Shown in pieces: positions 12,136 to 23,284 of a DNA stretch of 64,000 nucleotides (within the stretch, counting starts at the first letter, position 1; each line of letters opens with the position of its first letter). The translations under genes and the position numbers were made by a program. This DNA comes from Solenopsis invicta (Eukaryota; Arthropoda; Insecta; Hymenoptera; Formicidae), in contig NC_052668.1 of assembly GCF_016802725.1 (NCBI RefSeq), positions 1,240,001 through 1,304,000 of the forward strand, given 5' to 3'. A model generated the notes under the pieces. It was not told where the DNA came from, did not search any database, and saw only the letters and a list, made by a program, of their open reading frames with translations.

Positions 12136-12565
12136 CAATTACAATTTTACAAATGTGAGCGGGAGACAAAGCAATGCAGCTGAGAAAGAAAAATCAAAAT
12201 ATCGCTCGTACACCAGCAAATACAGATGCAAGGATATAATTCGGACCAATGAGCGTTTAGCATTGGACCGCCAATTTGAAAATCGGACCAATCCCAACTA
12301 GTGATAGAATTTCGCGCCCGAAAACATATGCAGCACGCATGTAGCACCGGCCACGCCGCACACAACACGCTCGCATGGCGCGCACTGAACCTAACCAAGC
12401 GTGTGTCATATATAGATAGAGCATTTCAACGTGCGTACGTGCATGTGTGTGTAGCGTGCTACGTGATTTCGGACTTGTATTCACATCTCGATCCGCGCCT
12501 TGCAAGAGATTTCGTGTTAGTTTTACGTTTCTTCGTTCTAGTGAACGACAAACAACGATACAGTA
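12136..12565. promoter_or_regulatory. Putative bidirectional promoter interval with repeated CCAAT boxes
   Basis: Three GGACCAAT-type motifs occur at 12,243-12,296: two forward (CGGACCAAT) and one inverted (ATTGGACC). They lie between the divergent transposase and BEN genes. The interval is GC-richer than its surroundings. CCAAT boxes are common in bidirectional promoters. Promoter function is inferred from position and motifs only. Confidence 0.5.
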
Positions 12566-15337
12566 ATGACGAATTTGCACATGATAGATGACACACAATG
12601 TTTAATTTATGAGTTCACAAACGAGAGTCACAAAATTGCAGTAGGGTTCCGCGAATGGTTGTGTAAGAAAGTGACTGATAGTGAATTGCGAGAAATTATC
12701 AATGAAGAAAAACAAGTTACATTGCAATGGCCTGATGTGGATGTCGGACCAGCGGCTACTATAAAAAAAAAATAGATTCATGTTCATGGATGCAAACCAC
12801 GGCAAAAATTTTAGCTCATGGTGGTAAGTACGTCAAGACGTTTCTTAATTTCGAAACAATATCATGCAGATACAATTTACATTAGAATTTGAAAAATTTT
12901 TACTCTGTGCCTTTCGAAAATCCGCATATCACCTGCGTATATTATACAAGTTGCACAGAGTCTAAAGTCATCCTGATATTATAAATTAACTTAAATTAAC
13001 TTAAATTTTTTTAATTACTCAGGAACCTGCATATCAGGTTACTACATTAAACGAATAAATTATGGGTAATTATTATTATTGAATATTTTGAACATTTCCC
13101 TTATTTTTTAATGTATTCATTAAATCGGTTAAATGTAGCATCTTGTAGTGTTTATTGCTAAAATTAATTAACAATTTTATAATTAAAAAAAAGGTTAATG
13201 ACGCATACCCGATGCCCCAGTATACTTACATTTATTATATAAATTCGATCATATTCCAGAATGGACAGACATGTGCACTCGTCGATCTAATTTGGAAAAA
13301 TATGGGTTTATGAAGTCTTCTAAAAGTGAGCGAAAAGAAATAAAAAGAAAATGCGTAAGTGACGAAAGCGATGATGAAGATGTAAGTATGTATTGTATAT
13401 TATACTTCTGGAAATAGGTTGATTGAAAACGTAATTCAATTTAATTTATAATATTATATCCTTGCAGTAAACGTTTTCATGTCTTGAAATCAATTGTACA
13501 TTATTAAGGAGATACTATATTTTCGTCATATATACAGAGTGACAAATTATGAGATGTACTTTTAAGTTTCCATATATGAATGGTCAAGTGAATATTTCTT
13601 ACAAATTTTGAGTTAGTCTAGCACCCTATAAATCATAACTTTTTGATTCGTGTTCTTACTTTCTTTGCGAAAAGTGCTATAATTTGGAGTTGAGTTGTTC
13701 ATTTGTAATATTTCACTGATATAATATTACCCATAAATAGCATGTTTGTGCAGCAATGTGAAAGCGTGATTCCTTTCAAATGGATAATGAATAATCTCTA
13801 CCATTCTTCGGCATATATACGGTCTATATAAAGAAAACAAGTTATTAATAATTAGTTAATTATTAAATATTAATAAATTATTAAAAGAGTAGTTGATTTT
13901 TTCAAAAATTAACTGTATGTGCTGAATGATGAAGATTAAATATTATTCATTAAAAGCATTTTTTTATTGTAGAAAACTAGATCAAAGAAGAAAGTCTCCA
14001 AATCTAAAAAACATACTCAATCCGTTGAGGTAAAAAATAAAAATAAACTGTGGATGCAGTTGAAAAATGACAAGCAGTTCGAAAGAAAGATTACAGTATG
14101 CTGTTTAATTTACAAATATAAGTTCTTATAAAAAAATCAGTAAATCAATATTAACTTTCTTGTGGTTTTTATTTAGATTTCGGATGATGAGAACGATGAC
14201 AATTCGTCAGAAATGACAGCAAAGCTACAAGCTAAAGTCGTCACACTTGAGAAAGAGATCGAAAGACTAAAAAATGACAATAAACGTTTGAGAACTTTAA
14301 AAACAATAAACGAAGGTACTATTTTTCACAAATTTGCGTGGTTTACTACAGATATTACTTTATTGTTTCATTTTTTCTAGACCAATTGAAATAATATTTT
14401 GAATGTTTTCATTTATAGTTATATGTACTTCTGTTTATGTTTTCAATTGTAATCATTCGTAATTTACAATACATTTCAATTCAATGGAATAAGTCAATGT
14501 AACAAATTGAATTCTTTGGCATTATGATCATAAAATTGACATAAGATAACGCAATACTATGTTTCTTTTTCAGATCTGTCAGTAATAGATAGCCAAATAA
14601 AAAATATAATGTCAAATCTGACACAAATTTAAAAAAAAACGGCGCACACAAATGAAGATTTCAACGAACAAATTATTCAAAATGAGAGTCAAGAACTTGA
14701 GACACCAGCAATTGGTAATAACGTTTCTTCAATTGTAAGTATTACAGCATAAGTTTTATCGAATTTATATAAATGAATATATATATATATATATATATAT
14801 AAATGTTTATGTACTACCAGTTTATCGTTTATTATTACAGGAAGAAGACGTAGTTGAGCGTAAGAAAGAAAACGTGGTAAAGCATGAGAAAGAAAACGTG
14901 GTTAAACATGAGGAAGAGAACGTTATGCGTGAGGAACCAATACATTTCCATATAAAGAAACAAATTCTGGATAAATGCAATCATTCGAGTATTGCTAAAT
15001 TGACTGGAGATCTCACTTCAGCAATATTTTCTCGAAAAGAACTTGCTACCTCATCGTTAACGGGCAAAGTAGCCAATATTCATAAAAATAAAAATACGTC
15101 TGCAGCCAAGGAAAAAGAAAAACTCAGCCCTCGGAGAGTAGATGCCATTATGTGTAAGAAAACAGTACATACTTGAAACTGAAACTAAAATATAAGATAA
15201 AGTTATATATATTATATAATTCGTTGTATTTTATTATTTCAGCTTATGTGCAATCGACTTTCACAAGAAGTGAAGACACTGTTAAAGAAATACAAAGAGC
15301 CATTCGTCGCAAATGCAATAATACTCGTATGCAGTAA
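12566..15337 (+). pseudogene. BEN-domain accessory gene of the CACTA-like element (two lesions)
   Basis: Exons read by eye: 12,566-12,823, 13,260-13,381, 13,973-14,095, 14,177-14,315, 14,574-14,734, 14,841-15,153 and 15,243-15,337. All have GT/AG borders and compatible phases. The N-terminal exon has FREWL and a tryptophan-containing segment. The middle is charged and coiled-coil-like (KLQAKVVTLEKEIERLKND), followed by 8-residue repeats (KENVVKHE). The last two exons encode a BEN domain: IFSRKELATSSLTGK, LSPRRVDAIMSYVQSTF and IQRAIRRKCN. BEN domains bind DNA or chromatin. Lesions: a 9-A run ending in TAG at 12,774-12,776, where one more A would keep the frame, and an in-frame TAA at 14,630-14,632. 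Sequencing error or alternative splicing could rescue both. The likely role is binding the terminal arrays or regulating transposition; this is inference. Confidence 0.75.
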
Positions 15338-15644
15338 TACTCGTATCAGAATATACAAAAATAGTACAAATTATGGCCATTTTGTATTATCCTTATTCTA
15401 TTTTTAACATTTATTTTTTTAAACATTATATTAAAATATTAAGTTTGTTTAAGCCTTGATTACAAAATTTGAATATTTGACATAAATTATTTTTGTGCAA
15501 CTAAATAACATTTATGATCAATTTAATGTTTAGTTAATAATTGTATCAGACTAAATATTTTAGTTTTTTTAAACAAATTTTCTTAGTGCAATAAATAAGG
15601 AAAATGAGTTTTGTGTACATTTTTTGCATTTTTTATTATCCCCG

Positions 15645-15848
15645 TCAATACTGACACTGAGTATTCACCAATACTAATACTGTGTATTCACTAATACTAA
15701 TACTGTGTATTCACCAATACTAACACTGAATATTCACCAATACTACTACTGAGTATTCGCCAATACTGAGTATTGACCAAAAAAGTATTAGCCAATTTAG
15801 TATTGCCAATACTGAGTATTGAGATCTCAATACTTATTTTCCGTGAGG
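15645..15848. repeat. Right subterminal palindromic array
   Basis: Repeats of CAATACTGAGTATT and TATTCACCAATACTAATAC are inverted relative to the left array and end in the terminal repeat CTTATTTTCCGTGAGGG. It is shorter and more regular than the left array. Confidence 0.88.
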
Positions 15849-15849
15849 G

Positions 15850-16902
15850 AAGGGTCACGCATTGAGACAAAGGAGGTCTCTGTTACAAGATCCTTCTCGG
15901 ATCCGGATCTATTGACTCCCCAGGAGTCAGCGGACCCTCCAGGTGTGTATGAATACTGCTGGATCTGTATTTGCGAAATACAGGCGGCATGACGACACAG
16001 CCTTTTTCCCTGTCATAATTGCAGACGGTTTATTGCGTTTTCCAATGGCAGGTGAGGCAGGTGAGGTGGAGACACTCCCTGCACAGCCTGATGTCTCTCT
16101 CGAAAATAGTTCGCCACCGCCTATAGCGGACATAGCCGAGGACGATACCGGCTCTCTTGTCAGGTAACTGTTTGGTGATCGTGAGAATGAGGAGTTTTCA
16201 CCCTGGGAGGACATCGTGATCCAGACGTGGCGAGACCTGACTCGTGGAGGTTTGGCAACCAATCAGCGCGAGTTACTTGTAAAGAAATACTCCCCTCCAG
16301 AGCCCATGGCTTTTCTTAAGGCCCCTGTATTAAATCAGGAATGCAGGGTCGCCCTCAAGAATAATGCGGTAGTCAAAAGAGACGATTTTGCGGGGAAAAA
16401 TCAGGATCAAGCAGGTATAGCCCTCTGCGCCTTGGGCGAGGACATTTCGGATTTTCTCAGGCCAGCTACCCGGGATTCTCTCAGCCTCGAAGCTCGCCTA
16501 GCTATCGCTAAGGTCAATGACAGAGCAAAGATTTTGGCGGATCTTTTTCACCGGCTTTCTCGGGCCAGACGAGCGCAAATTACACCTGCGCTTAACCTAA
16601 CTGCCAAGACCACGGCGGATGCTATCCCATCCGACGAGCTTCTATTTGGTTCCTCGTTCGGTGAGCAGATTAAAAAAGCAGCTTCCATGCAAAAGACGTC
16701 CAAGGACATAGTTAGGACTCCGCTTGCGGTAAATAGAAGAGTGCAACAGCCAATGTCACAACCATTACGGGTGGCTCCATACAGATCGGGAAATGCCCGA
16801 GCCCCTGCGTCTCACACAAGGACGGCGACAAAGAGATCAGGGGCGAGCACCAGTCGCCGGTCATACCGAGCCAGATCTCAGTCGAGGTCGAGGAGGCATT
16901 AA
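15850..16902 (+). pseudogene. DIRS gag, 3' part
   Basis: The gag reading continues after the CACTA-like element, shifts frame near 15,943-16,170, then is open from about 16,170 to the stop at 16,900-16,902. The open part carries WRDLTRGGLATNQRELL and a basic, Arg/Ser-rich C-terminus (SRRSYRARSQSRSRRH), in keeping with nucleic-acid binding by gag. At least one frameshift and the insertion break the gene. It is followed after 17 bp by the reverse-transcriptase frame. Confidence 0.72.
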
Positions 16903-16919
16903 GCGGAGAAGAGGTAATA

Positions 16920-18797
16920 GTGGGCGGTAGGTTAGCCCTTTTCTTGCCCCATTGGAGGCAGATCACTTCTGATCCAAGAATTTTAGAGGCTATCTCGGGC
17001 TACAAGCTGCCTTTCACGGGACAACTGCCCGCTCAGGCCATCAAGCCCTTTGTCCATTTATCTCTGTCTGAGGAGCAGATCTGCTCTCAGGAGATCTCCA
17101 GGCTTCAAAGTAGGGGAGCAATTGAGAGGGCTATAGACTGCGAGAATCAATTTCTGTCTCCGTATTTTGTAATTCCCAAATCTTCTGGGGGTTGGAGATT
17201 TATTCTCAACCTGAAACACTTGAATCGCTTTATCTTTGCTCCGCATTTCAAGTTAGAGGACTGGAAGACCGTAATTTGCCTCATCTCGCCGGGTGATTAT
17301 CTAGCCTCTATTGACTTGGAGGACGCATATTTGTTGGTGCCCATTTATAACAAACACAGAAAGTTCTTACGCTTTCGTTTTCAAGGTCAACTCTTTCAGT
17401 TTAGAGTTTTACCTTTTGGCCTTGCCTCGGCTCCCTATATATTCACGAAGATTTTAAAACCGATGGTATCTTCCGTTAGAGTAAGAAACTTCTTTTCTGT
17501 AATCTACTTGGATGACTTCCTCTTAGTTGCGGCATCATATGATCAATGCCTAGATAACATCTCCACTACAATGGAATTGTTATCTTCTCTAGGTTTTCTG
17601 ATTAACAAACGCAAGAGCGTTCTGCTTCCCTCAAGATCTTGTCAATTTCTGGGTTTCGTTTTTGACACGGACTCCTTTTCAGTTTCCATTCCTCCGGACA
17701 GGAGAAAGAAGCTTCTTCAGAAAACTTTGGATATGTTATCCAGGAACAGTTGCAGAATTCGCCATTTAGCAAGCTATATTGGTTCCTTGATTTCTGTTTG
17801 TCCAGCGGTTCAGTACGGTATGTTACACACAAAAATTTTAGAAAGGGAAAAGTTTTTAGCGCTTACCTCTGCGAAAGAAAATTTTGAAGCGCGGATGTCC
17901 CTGCCAGCGTCGCTGACAGAGGATCTTGTTTGGTGGAGGGCCATTTTTGCAGATGAATCTCAAAAGAATTTTATTAGATCGGGCCTTTTCGCCCTCGAGA
18001 TTTTTTCTGACGCTTCCCTCACAGGGTAGGGAGCCGTTTGTGGTATAGAGCGTACACATGGATTTTGGTCGCCGGAGGAAAAGATTTTCCACATCAATTA
18101 TCTAGAGCTCTTAGCTGTTTTTTACGCCTTAAGATGTTTTGCATCTCATCTAAGGGACGCCGACATTCTTTTAAGAGTAGATAATTCCACTGCCTTGTCT
18201 TATATCAATCGGATGGGCTCAATTAAATTTCCCTTATTATCGAGCCTTGCTCGTAAGATCTGGAATTGGTGCGCAGATCGAAATATTTTCATTTATGCCT
18301 CTTATATCCCCTCAGCTCAGAATTTTGAAGCAGACGCGGAATCATGCTTGGTTTCGGATCAAACGGAGTGGACTCTGAGACAAGAGTATTTTGACAGAAT
18401 TGATCGATATTTTGGGCATTTTGAGATTGACCTCTTCGCATCGGCGGCTAACAAAAAATGCCCTCGTTTTGTTTCCTGGCTTCCAGATCCTTTTGCGGAA
18501 GCAGTCGATGCATTTTCCTTGGATTGGAGCAATTTTTACTTTTATGCATTCCCCCCTTTTATTTTAATTCTCAAAGTCCTGCGCAAGATTATTACCGACA
18601 AGGCAGAGGGAGTGGTGGTTGTCCCGTGGTGGCCAGCTCAACCTTGGTTCCCTTTATTTAATCGGTTGTTAATCAGTCAACCTATTTTCATGGCTCCAGA
18701 TATTAACATGCTGTCATCTCCTTTCAGCAGCACTCATCCCGCTTGGAACAGGATTACCCTGGCTGCCGCCAGGTTGTCCGGCAGGCATTCTTGCTAA
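16920..18797 (+). pseudogene. DIRS reverse transcriptase-RNase H-methyltransferase-like ORF with one stop
   Basis: The first segment (16,920-18,029) has FVIPKSSGGWRFILNLKHLN, SIDLEDAYLLVPI, LPFGLASAPYIFTK and the catalytic YLDD box, all reverse-transcriptase motifs. An in-frame TAG at 18,027-18,029 sits where TGG (Trp) is expected (G-to-A). The frame then continues through RNase H (VDNSTALSYINRMGS) and the DIRS methyltransferase-like domain (EIDLFASAANKKCPRFVSW, DAFSLDWS, VPWWPAQPWFP). Apart from that codon the roughly 625-codon frame is open. The product would copy the element's RNA and degrade the template. It overlaps the recombinase frame by about 55 bp. Confidence 0.88.
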
Positions 18798-19732
18798 AAG
18801 GAATTCCGAGCGCAGCACTGGATACGACACTTGCCTCCCTCTCAAGGGCATCTTTAGCCCAATATGCAAAGCCTATGAAGATGTGGTGGTCGTTCTGCAA
18901 AAAGAGAAATTTCAACTTCTTCGCCCCATCAGTACCTTCTTTTTTGGAATTTCTATCGTCCGCCTTCGCTGAGATGGGCTCTTACGCCACTCTCAACACT
19001 TACCGCTCGGCTATATCTCTCATTTCTACGGATAATATAGGCGCTCATCCTCTAGTTAAGAGATTTTTTAAAGGAGTCGCAACATTAAAGCCTCAGCGTT
19101 CCCGTTACGACTTCGTCTGGGACCCTGCTCCGGTAGTTGAGTATTTGGCTACTCTATATCCTCATGAGGATCTTTCATTGGAAAAAATTTCAAGGAAGCT
19201 GATCACGCTCCTTGCTCTCACCACTGCACAGAGGATGCAAACACTGGCAGCGATTCGGATTTCAAATATGTATTTCTCGGATTCCTTGATTATCAAGATT
19301 CCTTCGCGTCTAAAGACCTCCGGGATCGGAAGATCTCAACCTTTACTTTTGTTCAAACCTTTTCTGAATAAGCCGGAGGTTTGTGTCTTTTCGTTGGCAC
19401 AATGGTATCTTAAAGCTACTTCAGCGCTTCGGCGAGAAGGCTGCGACCATCTTTTCATTTCTTTGCGCGCCCCACACGGTCCAGTTTCGACTCAAACGTT
19501 AGCCCGCTGGGTAAAGTTAGAACTCAAGGCAGCGGGAATAGATACGAGCGTTTTCTCCGCACATTCTACTCGTCACGCAGCTACATCCCTCGCAGCGAGT
19601 AAGGGGATTAGCCTAGACGAGATCAGGTGCACGGCTGGTTGGAGCAGATCCTCCGATGTCTTTGCCCAGTTTTATAATCGTTCGATACTTAAGACCTCAT
19701 CTTTCCAGAATATTATTTTAAGCGATACTTAG
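18743..19732 (+). CDS. DIRS tyrosine recombinase, open
   Basis: An open frame of up to 329 codons overlaps the end of the RT frame. Catalytic residues of tyrosine recombinases are visible: Arg in LTTAQRMQTL, HxxR in SAHSTRHAATS, Trp in AGWSRSSD and the Tyr nucleophile in FAQFYNR. A core-binding-like helical part precedes them (SFLEFLSSAFAEMG). This enzyme replaces the integrase in DIRS elements and inserts a circular DNA intermediate. The true start is uncertain; the first ATG at 18,743 lies inside the upstream frame. No lesion is seen. Confidence 0.88.
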   Translation: MEQDYPGCRQVVRQAFLLKGIPSAALDTTLASLSRASLAQYAKPMKMWWSFCKKRNFNFFAPSVPSFLEFLSSAFAEMGSYATLNTYRSAISLISTDNIGAHPLVKRFFKGVATLKPQRSRYDFVWDPAPVVEYLATLYPHEDLSLEKISRKLITLLALTTAQRMQTLAAIRISNMYFSDSLIIKIPSRLKTSGIGRSQPLLLFKPFLNKPEVCVFSLAQWYLKATSALRREGCDHLFISLRAPHGPVSTQTLARWVKLELKAAGIDTSVFSAHSTRHAATSLAASKGISLDEIRCTAGWSRSSDVFAQFYNRSILKTSSFQNIILSDT

Positions 19733-19814
19733 TTTTACCACTTCTTATGTTTATATTGTTCTTTTTTAATATATAGAGGCATTTTTATGACAAATCTGAG
19801 CGTTGAATATCTAT

Positions 19815-20142
19815 AATTCTATCCATCCGGACGAGACGTAGCATAATTAAGAAATTAAACGAACTTACAGTGAAGTTCGATTTCAATTATGCTGTCTCGT
19901 CCGGATGGAGTCCCACCCCTCCCCTACCCCCTTTTTCTTTTTCAGATTTGTTGTCTTTAAAATAATGAAGGTGCAACCGGGGCGCACCCGAGTGCAGGCG
20001 GGTGGCGCCCCTTTTGCTTTACGGTAAAAGACCTGTTGAGGATAGCGCAGCGGAACGCTACTACAATTCTATCCATCCGGACGAGACAGCATAATTAAAA
20101 TCGAACTTCACTGTAAGTTCGTTTAATTTCTTAATTATATAC
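19815..20142. repeat. DIRS right terminal repeat and internal complementary region
   Basis: 19,815-19,848 is the right inverted terminal repeat. About 19,966-20,100 is the inverse complement of 5,747-5,881 except for a 2-bp change (GACAGC against GACGTAGC). The stretches 19,845-19,893 and 20,094-20,140 are also inverse complements of each other. The whole therefore folds into a large hairpin. The complementary region templates joining of the ends during DIRS replication. The extra outer palindrome is unusual. Confidence 0.8.
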
Positions 20143-21287
20143 TATATACAAAATATATATTTATTATAATAGAAGTTCTATTTGAAACTTTTTGTTTGTA
20201 TCTCTTACCGTTTCGATGATATTACCACATAAATTAAAAAATTGATTTTTTTCAAGAACGTATTTCACCCTCTTAACGGTCATATAGGCCCGTATAAAAA
20301 AATACATGTCCCATATTCTTATCTGCACTACAGCATATTAAAAGTCAAAATTGAAAGGGGACACCTCGGAATCTTTCGTTGTTAGATGTTAAATCGGCCC
20401 TGGGTGAAAGGGCCTCTTTGGAATTCAAGGCCAGAGAATTACAACCGTTTCAATTACAACCGTACGATGCGTTTTGTTTTCTAGTACTTAACAGTCATTG
20501 TTTGACAAAGTAGAATCATGAAAAATAATTTTTAAAAAATCGCTCCAGGAACGTTCCAAACTTCAACCACCTGTTTTAAGAGGGTTTCGGTAACCAAGTT
20601 TGGTAGTCGTTCCCCAAGAAAAAATTTTTCAAGAAATAAGGTGAATGATACACTTTGTGACAATCACGTTTCTTATTTTCAATAAATATATTAATAAAGA
20701 TCAACATTCATATATAAGTGTATGTGTGTATAAAATATATGAATAATAAGAATTCTTATATTGTGCAACCAAAAATATCTACAACAGCGCAATCAGAAAT
20801 AATTACTAAAACAAATTTTGCACTTATTGCCTCAAATCTTGAAAATGAAATATTTCAAGTTCGTAAACAACCAAAAGAATATAATAAATCTATACTATCA
20901 CCATTGTCATGTGAACCTTTTAGCATAAGTCAAACAATTTCTACTTTAAGAGATAGTATACCATTTCCAGCATTACAAACATTACGAGGAAATAGAAAGA
21001 TTAATCGTAAAACATAAAAATAATACCTATTTGGAACATTTCCTTGTAATTTTAAGCGATTTTTTTTAACACCGTACGATTAATCGAGAAAATTCTCAAC
21101 AAACTGTTTAGACTCTTAAGGATTTGACACCTGATAAAAGTTTTGATCTGTTAGTGTTAGAATTAGAAAAGTTATCCGAACCTGAGAAATCAAAACAAAA
21201 GTAAACTGTTATGGAAATTTTATATAAGCCACCATATATAATAATTTTACTTTATTGTAATTCACATGTATGTTTCATCAGCCAACG
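20143..21287. other. AT-rich stretch with one unrecognised open frame
   Basis: An open frame at 20,718-21,017 (about 99 codons, plus strand) is Ser/Thr/Asn-rich with no domain I recognise. It may be an exon remnant of an unknown element. Nothing else is supported. Confidence 0.4.
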
Positions 21288-21418
21288 ACCCAGAAAAAAA
21301 TTTTTATACATATTTATATATAATTATATTTAAAATATGTACAACTTTATATATATTTTAATATATATGGACAAATTTTAAATATAATTTATGTATAATG
21401 ATATGTAAAATGTATAAT

Positions 21419-23214
21419 TAGGGGAGACTGGGGCTGGTTGTTACAGGGGTAGGTTGTTACAGCGCCAACGGTAGCTAAACCGAAACCGCTATAGTGACGT
21501 TAGAAAGAGATAAATAATCACGCCACTGTCGGCCGACATACCGCGCGAACTAGCGGCGCTGGCGTTCTTGTGAGAAGAGCCCGTGCAAGCAGCCGTCAAA
21601 AACGCAGGTTCGTAATATTTTCATTTTTTAGTAATTGGTCTAGCACTTGTTATCTAAATAAGCAGAAATGTGTATGTTGTGGTATATACTCTCTACTTCC
21701 TTCTGTTTACAATGAACTTTACTTTTATAAGCTTTACAAATTTTTGTATTTTAATATTTAATCTTAAGAGATTAGTTTCGGTGTTGGGGCTAAAAGTGAC
21801 ATTTTCTCGACAATTAATTTATGAACCACAATTAATTTGTGATTTGTCACAATCTGCCCCGTCGTGCTTCTTGCTGACTGGTATAATTTAGATTATATAA
21901 ATTTGTTATTTTTGACAGGATGAGGAAGTATAAAAAAAAGAGTGAGCGTGGACAAATATCTCAAGACATCTATGACAAAGCAGCATCTGTTTTAGAAGAG
22001 GATAAAACGAAAACAGTTCGTGGCATCGCAAAAGATTTTGGACTATGCCATATGACGCTAAGAAGATACTTACAAAAACGAAACAAAGCAAAGGAAAAGT
22101 CTTTGTGTCCTTGAATGACACTACATCTCTTATTTTGGAATTTACCGAAGATAATATTGAAGTGGGTGCCGTAGAAGAATGTGAGAGCTCTGTTTGTGCT
22201 AACCCAGTTGCAGGTTCTAGCAGAGATTTGATCTACGATGAATCTACCTTTGCTCCTGAGATCGTTCGACCTTATCCAAAAGCTGCTGTTAGAACAAAGA
22301 AGATAACACAAAAAACTCGAAAATCAGCTATTTTAACTGACACGCCGGAGAAGGAAGCATTGACAGTGGAACAAAGCAAGAAAAATACATCAAAAAAAAT
22401 TTAAGTGACCAAGAAGGAAAAGGCTGAAAATACAAATAAGACAGGAGAACCAGTTAAGAAGAAAAGAAAGATTAGTGTGAAAAGGAAGGTATTGCAAAAA
22501 TCTGACAAAGATAGCTTAGAGGATGATCATTTTTGCCTCATATGTTGTGAATCATTTGATCAGAGTCGAGCTGGTGAAAAATGGGTGCAATGTATTGTTT
22601 GTAAAAAATGGTCACATGTGAAATGTGCTAAAGGAAATATACTATCCTATGTTTGTTTAAATTGCGATAGTGATTATTCCGATTGAAGTGACTGAACTAT
22701 TGTTTTTAAGATCTGATAGTTTTTCTAAAATAATTATATTTTTTTTTGATAGCCAAAGTTTTATGTTATGTTGGTTCTTAATAAGATGTTTCTCTAATAC
22801 AGCTTATAACTTTCGTTTACAAGTTTACAAGTTATTTGTATTTTTGTTTTAAAGAAAACTATAATTTTATTTAATCTTTATTTTGTTTTGATAAGGCAGA
22901 AAGACCAAAAAATGTATGCCTGAATTTTTATTTAAATAAGAATATAATTTTACTTTATTTTATTTTGTTGTAACAATTTACCCCGTGTGGTGTAACAACC
23001 AGCCCCTGGTGTGGGGTTACATGCCTCTTTTTTCAGAATTTTTTAATTTATGTAATTTCTAATGGGCGGTTACATAAAATTATTATTAAATTAAAATCCT
23101 GATTAGTTACTGAATCTAGCAAGCCTAGATTCATTTATAACAACAACATAATCAAAGAGTTGAGACACTTTATAGAAAAAATGTCAACCAACCTCGGTCT
23201 CCTCTACACATATT
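21419..23214 (+). mobile_element. pogo-like element, deletion derivative
   Basis: Ends are related inverted repeats: AGGGGAGACTGGGGCTGG on the left, and the complement of GAGGAGACCGAGGTTGG on the right, at about 23,192-23,214. A second inverted copy of the GGGGCTGGTTGTTACA motif lies near 22,990-23,010. The coding part lacks the DDE catalytic core. TA-rich flanks fit Tc1/mariner/pogo target preference. Confidence 0.65.
21920..22686 (+). pseudogene. pogo transposase remnant: HTH and PHD-type finger, catalytic core missing
   Basis: The N-terminal frame (21,920-22,114) has the psq-type helix-turn-helix: TVRGIAKDFGLCHMTLRRYL. Next come the C-terminal tail segments of insect pogo transposases (VRPYPKAAVR, ILTDTPEKEA) in another frame at 22,120-22,404. 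Then 22,405-22,686 encodes a PHD-like zinc finger: CLICCESF, WVQCIVCKKWSHVKCAKG, YVCLNCDSD. The DDE domain, some 200 residues, is deleted between HTH and tail. The result is DNA-binding plus zinc-finger parts with no catalytic centre. One frame change and the stop at 22,402-22,404 (TAA) separate the parts. Confidence 0.72.
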
Positions 23215-23284
23215 TTATGCATAATTATATATAATTATATCATAATTATATATAATTATGTATAAAAATTTTTTCCCCGGAGAG

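Larger units (their letters stand above)
6148..15849. mobile_element. CACTA/EnSpm-like DNA transposon, 9.7 kb, two genes
   Basis: Terminal inverted repeats start CCCTCACGGAAAATAAG at 6,148 and end with the complement at 15,849; AA flanks both sides and may be a 2-bp target duplication. Subterminal arrays of AATACTGAGTATT palindromes fill both ends. A Tnp2-type transposase lies on the minus strand and a BEN-domain gene on the plus strand, head to head. CACTA elements classically combine CAC-type ends, short target duplications, subterminal repeats and two genes. The extra CCCT before CACGG and the 2-bp duplication are atypical, so family placement rests mainly on the transposase. Confidence 0.85.
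5747..20100 (+). mobile_element. DIRS-type tyrosine-recombinase retrotransposon, split by a CACTA-like insertion
   Basis: The order is gag, then reverse transcriptase/RNase H/methyltransferase-like, then tyrosine recombinase, all on the plus strand. A perfect 34-bp inverted terminal repeat lies at 5,747-5,780 and 19,815-19,848 (core TCTCGTCCGGATGG). An internal complementary region at about 19,966-20,100 is the inverse of the first 130 bp. Inverted terminal repeats, a complementary region and a recombinase in place of an integrase define DIRS1-like elements. The element without the 9.7-kb insertion would be about 4.6 kb. The coding regions are nearly open, suggesting moderate age. Confidence 0.88.
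21288..23284. mobile_element. Small AT-rich MITE split by a pogo-like element
   Basis: CCCAGAAAAAAATTTTTATAC on the left and its near inverse complement ending at 23,284, each followed by TATATAATTAT-rich sequence, frame the pogo-like element. Without the insertion the MITE is about 200 bp. The target duplication is unclear. Confidence 0.6.

Noticed and set aside
20718..21017. A named host gene
   Set aside because: The roughly 99-codon frame has no recognised motif or supporting splice structure.
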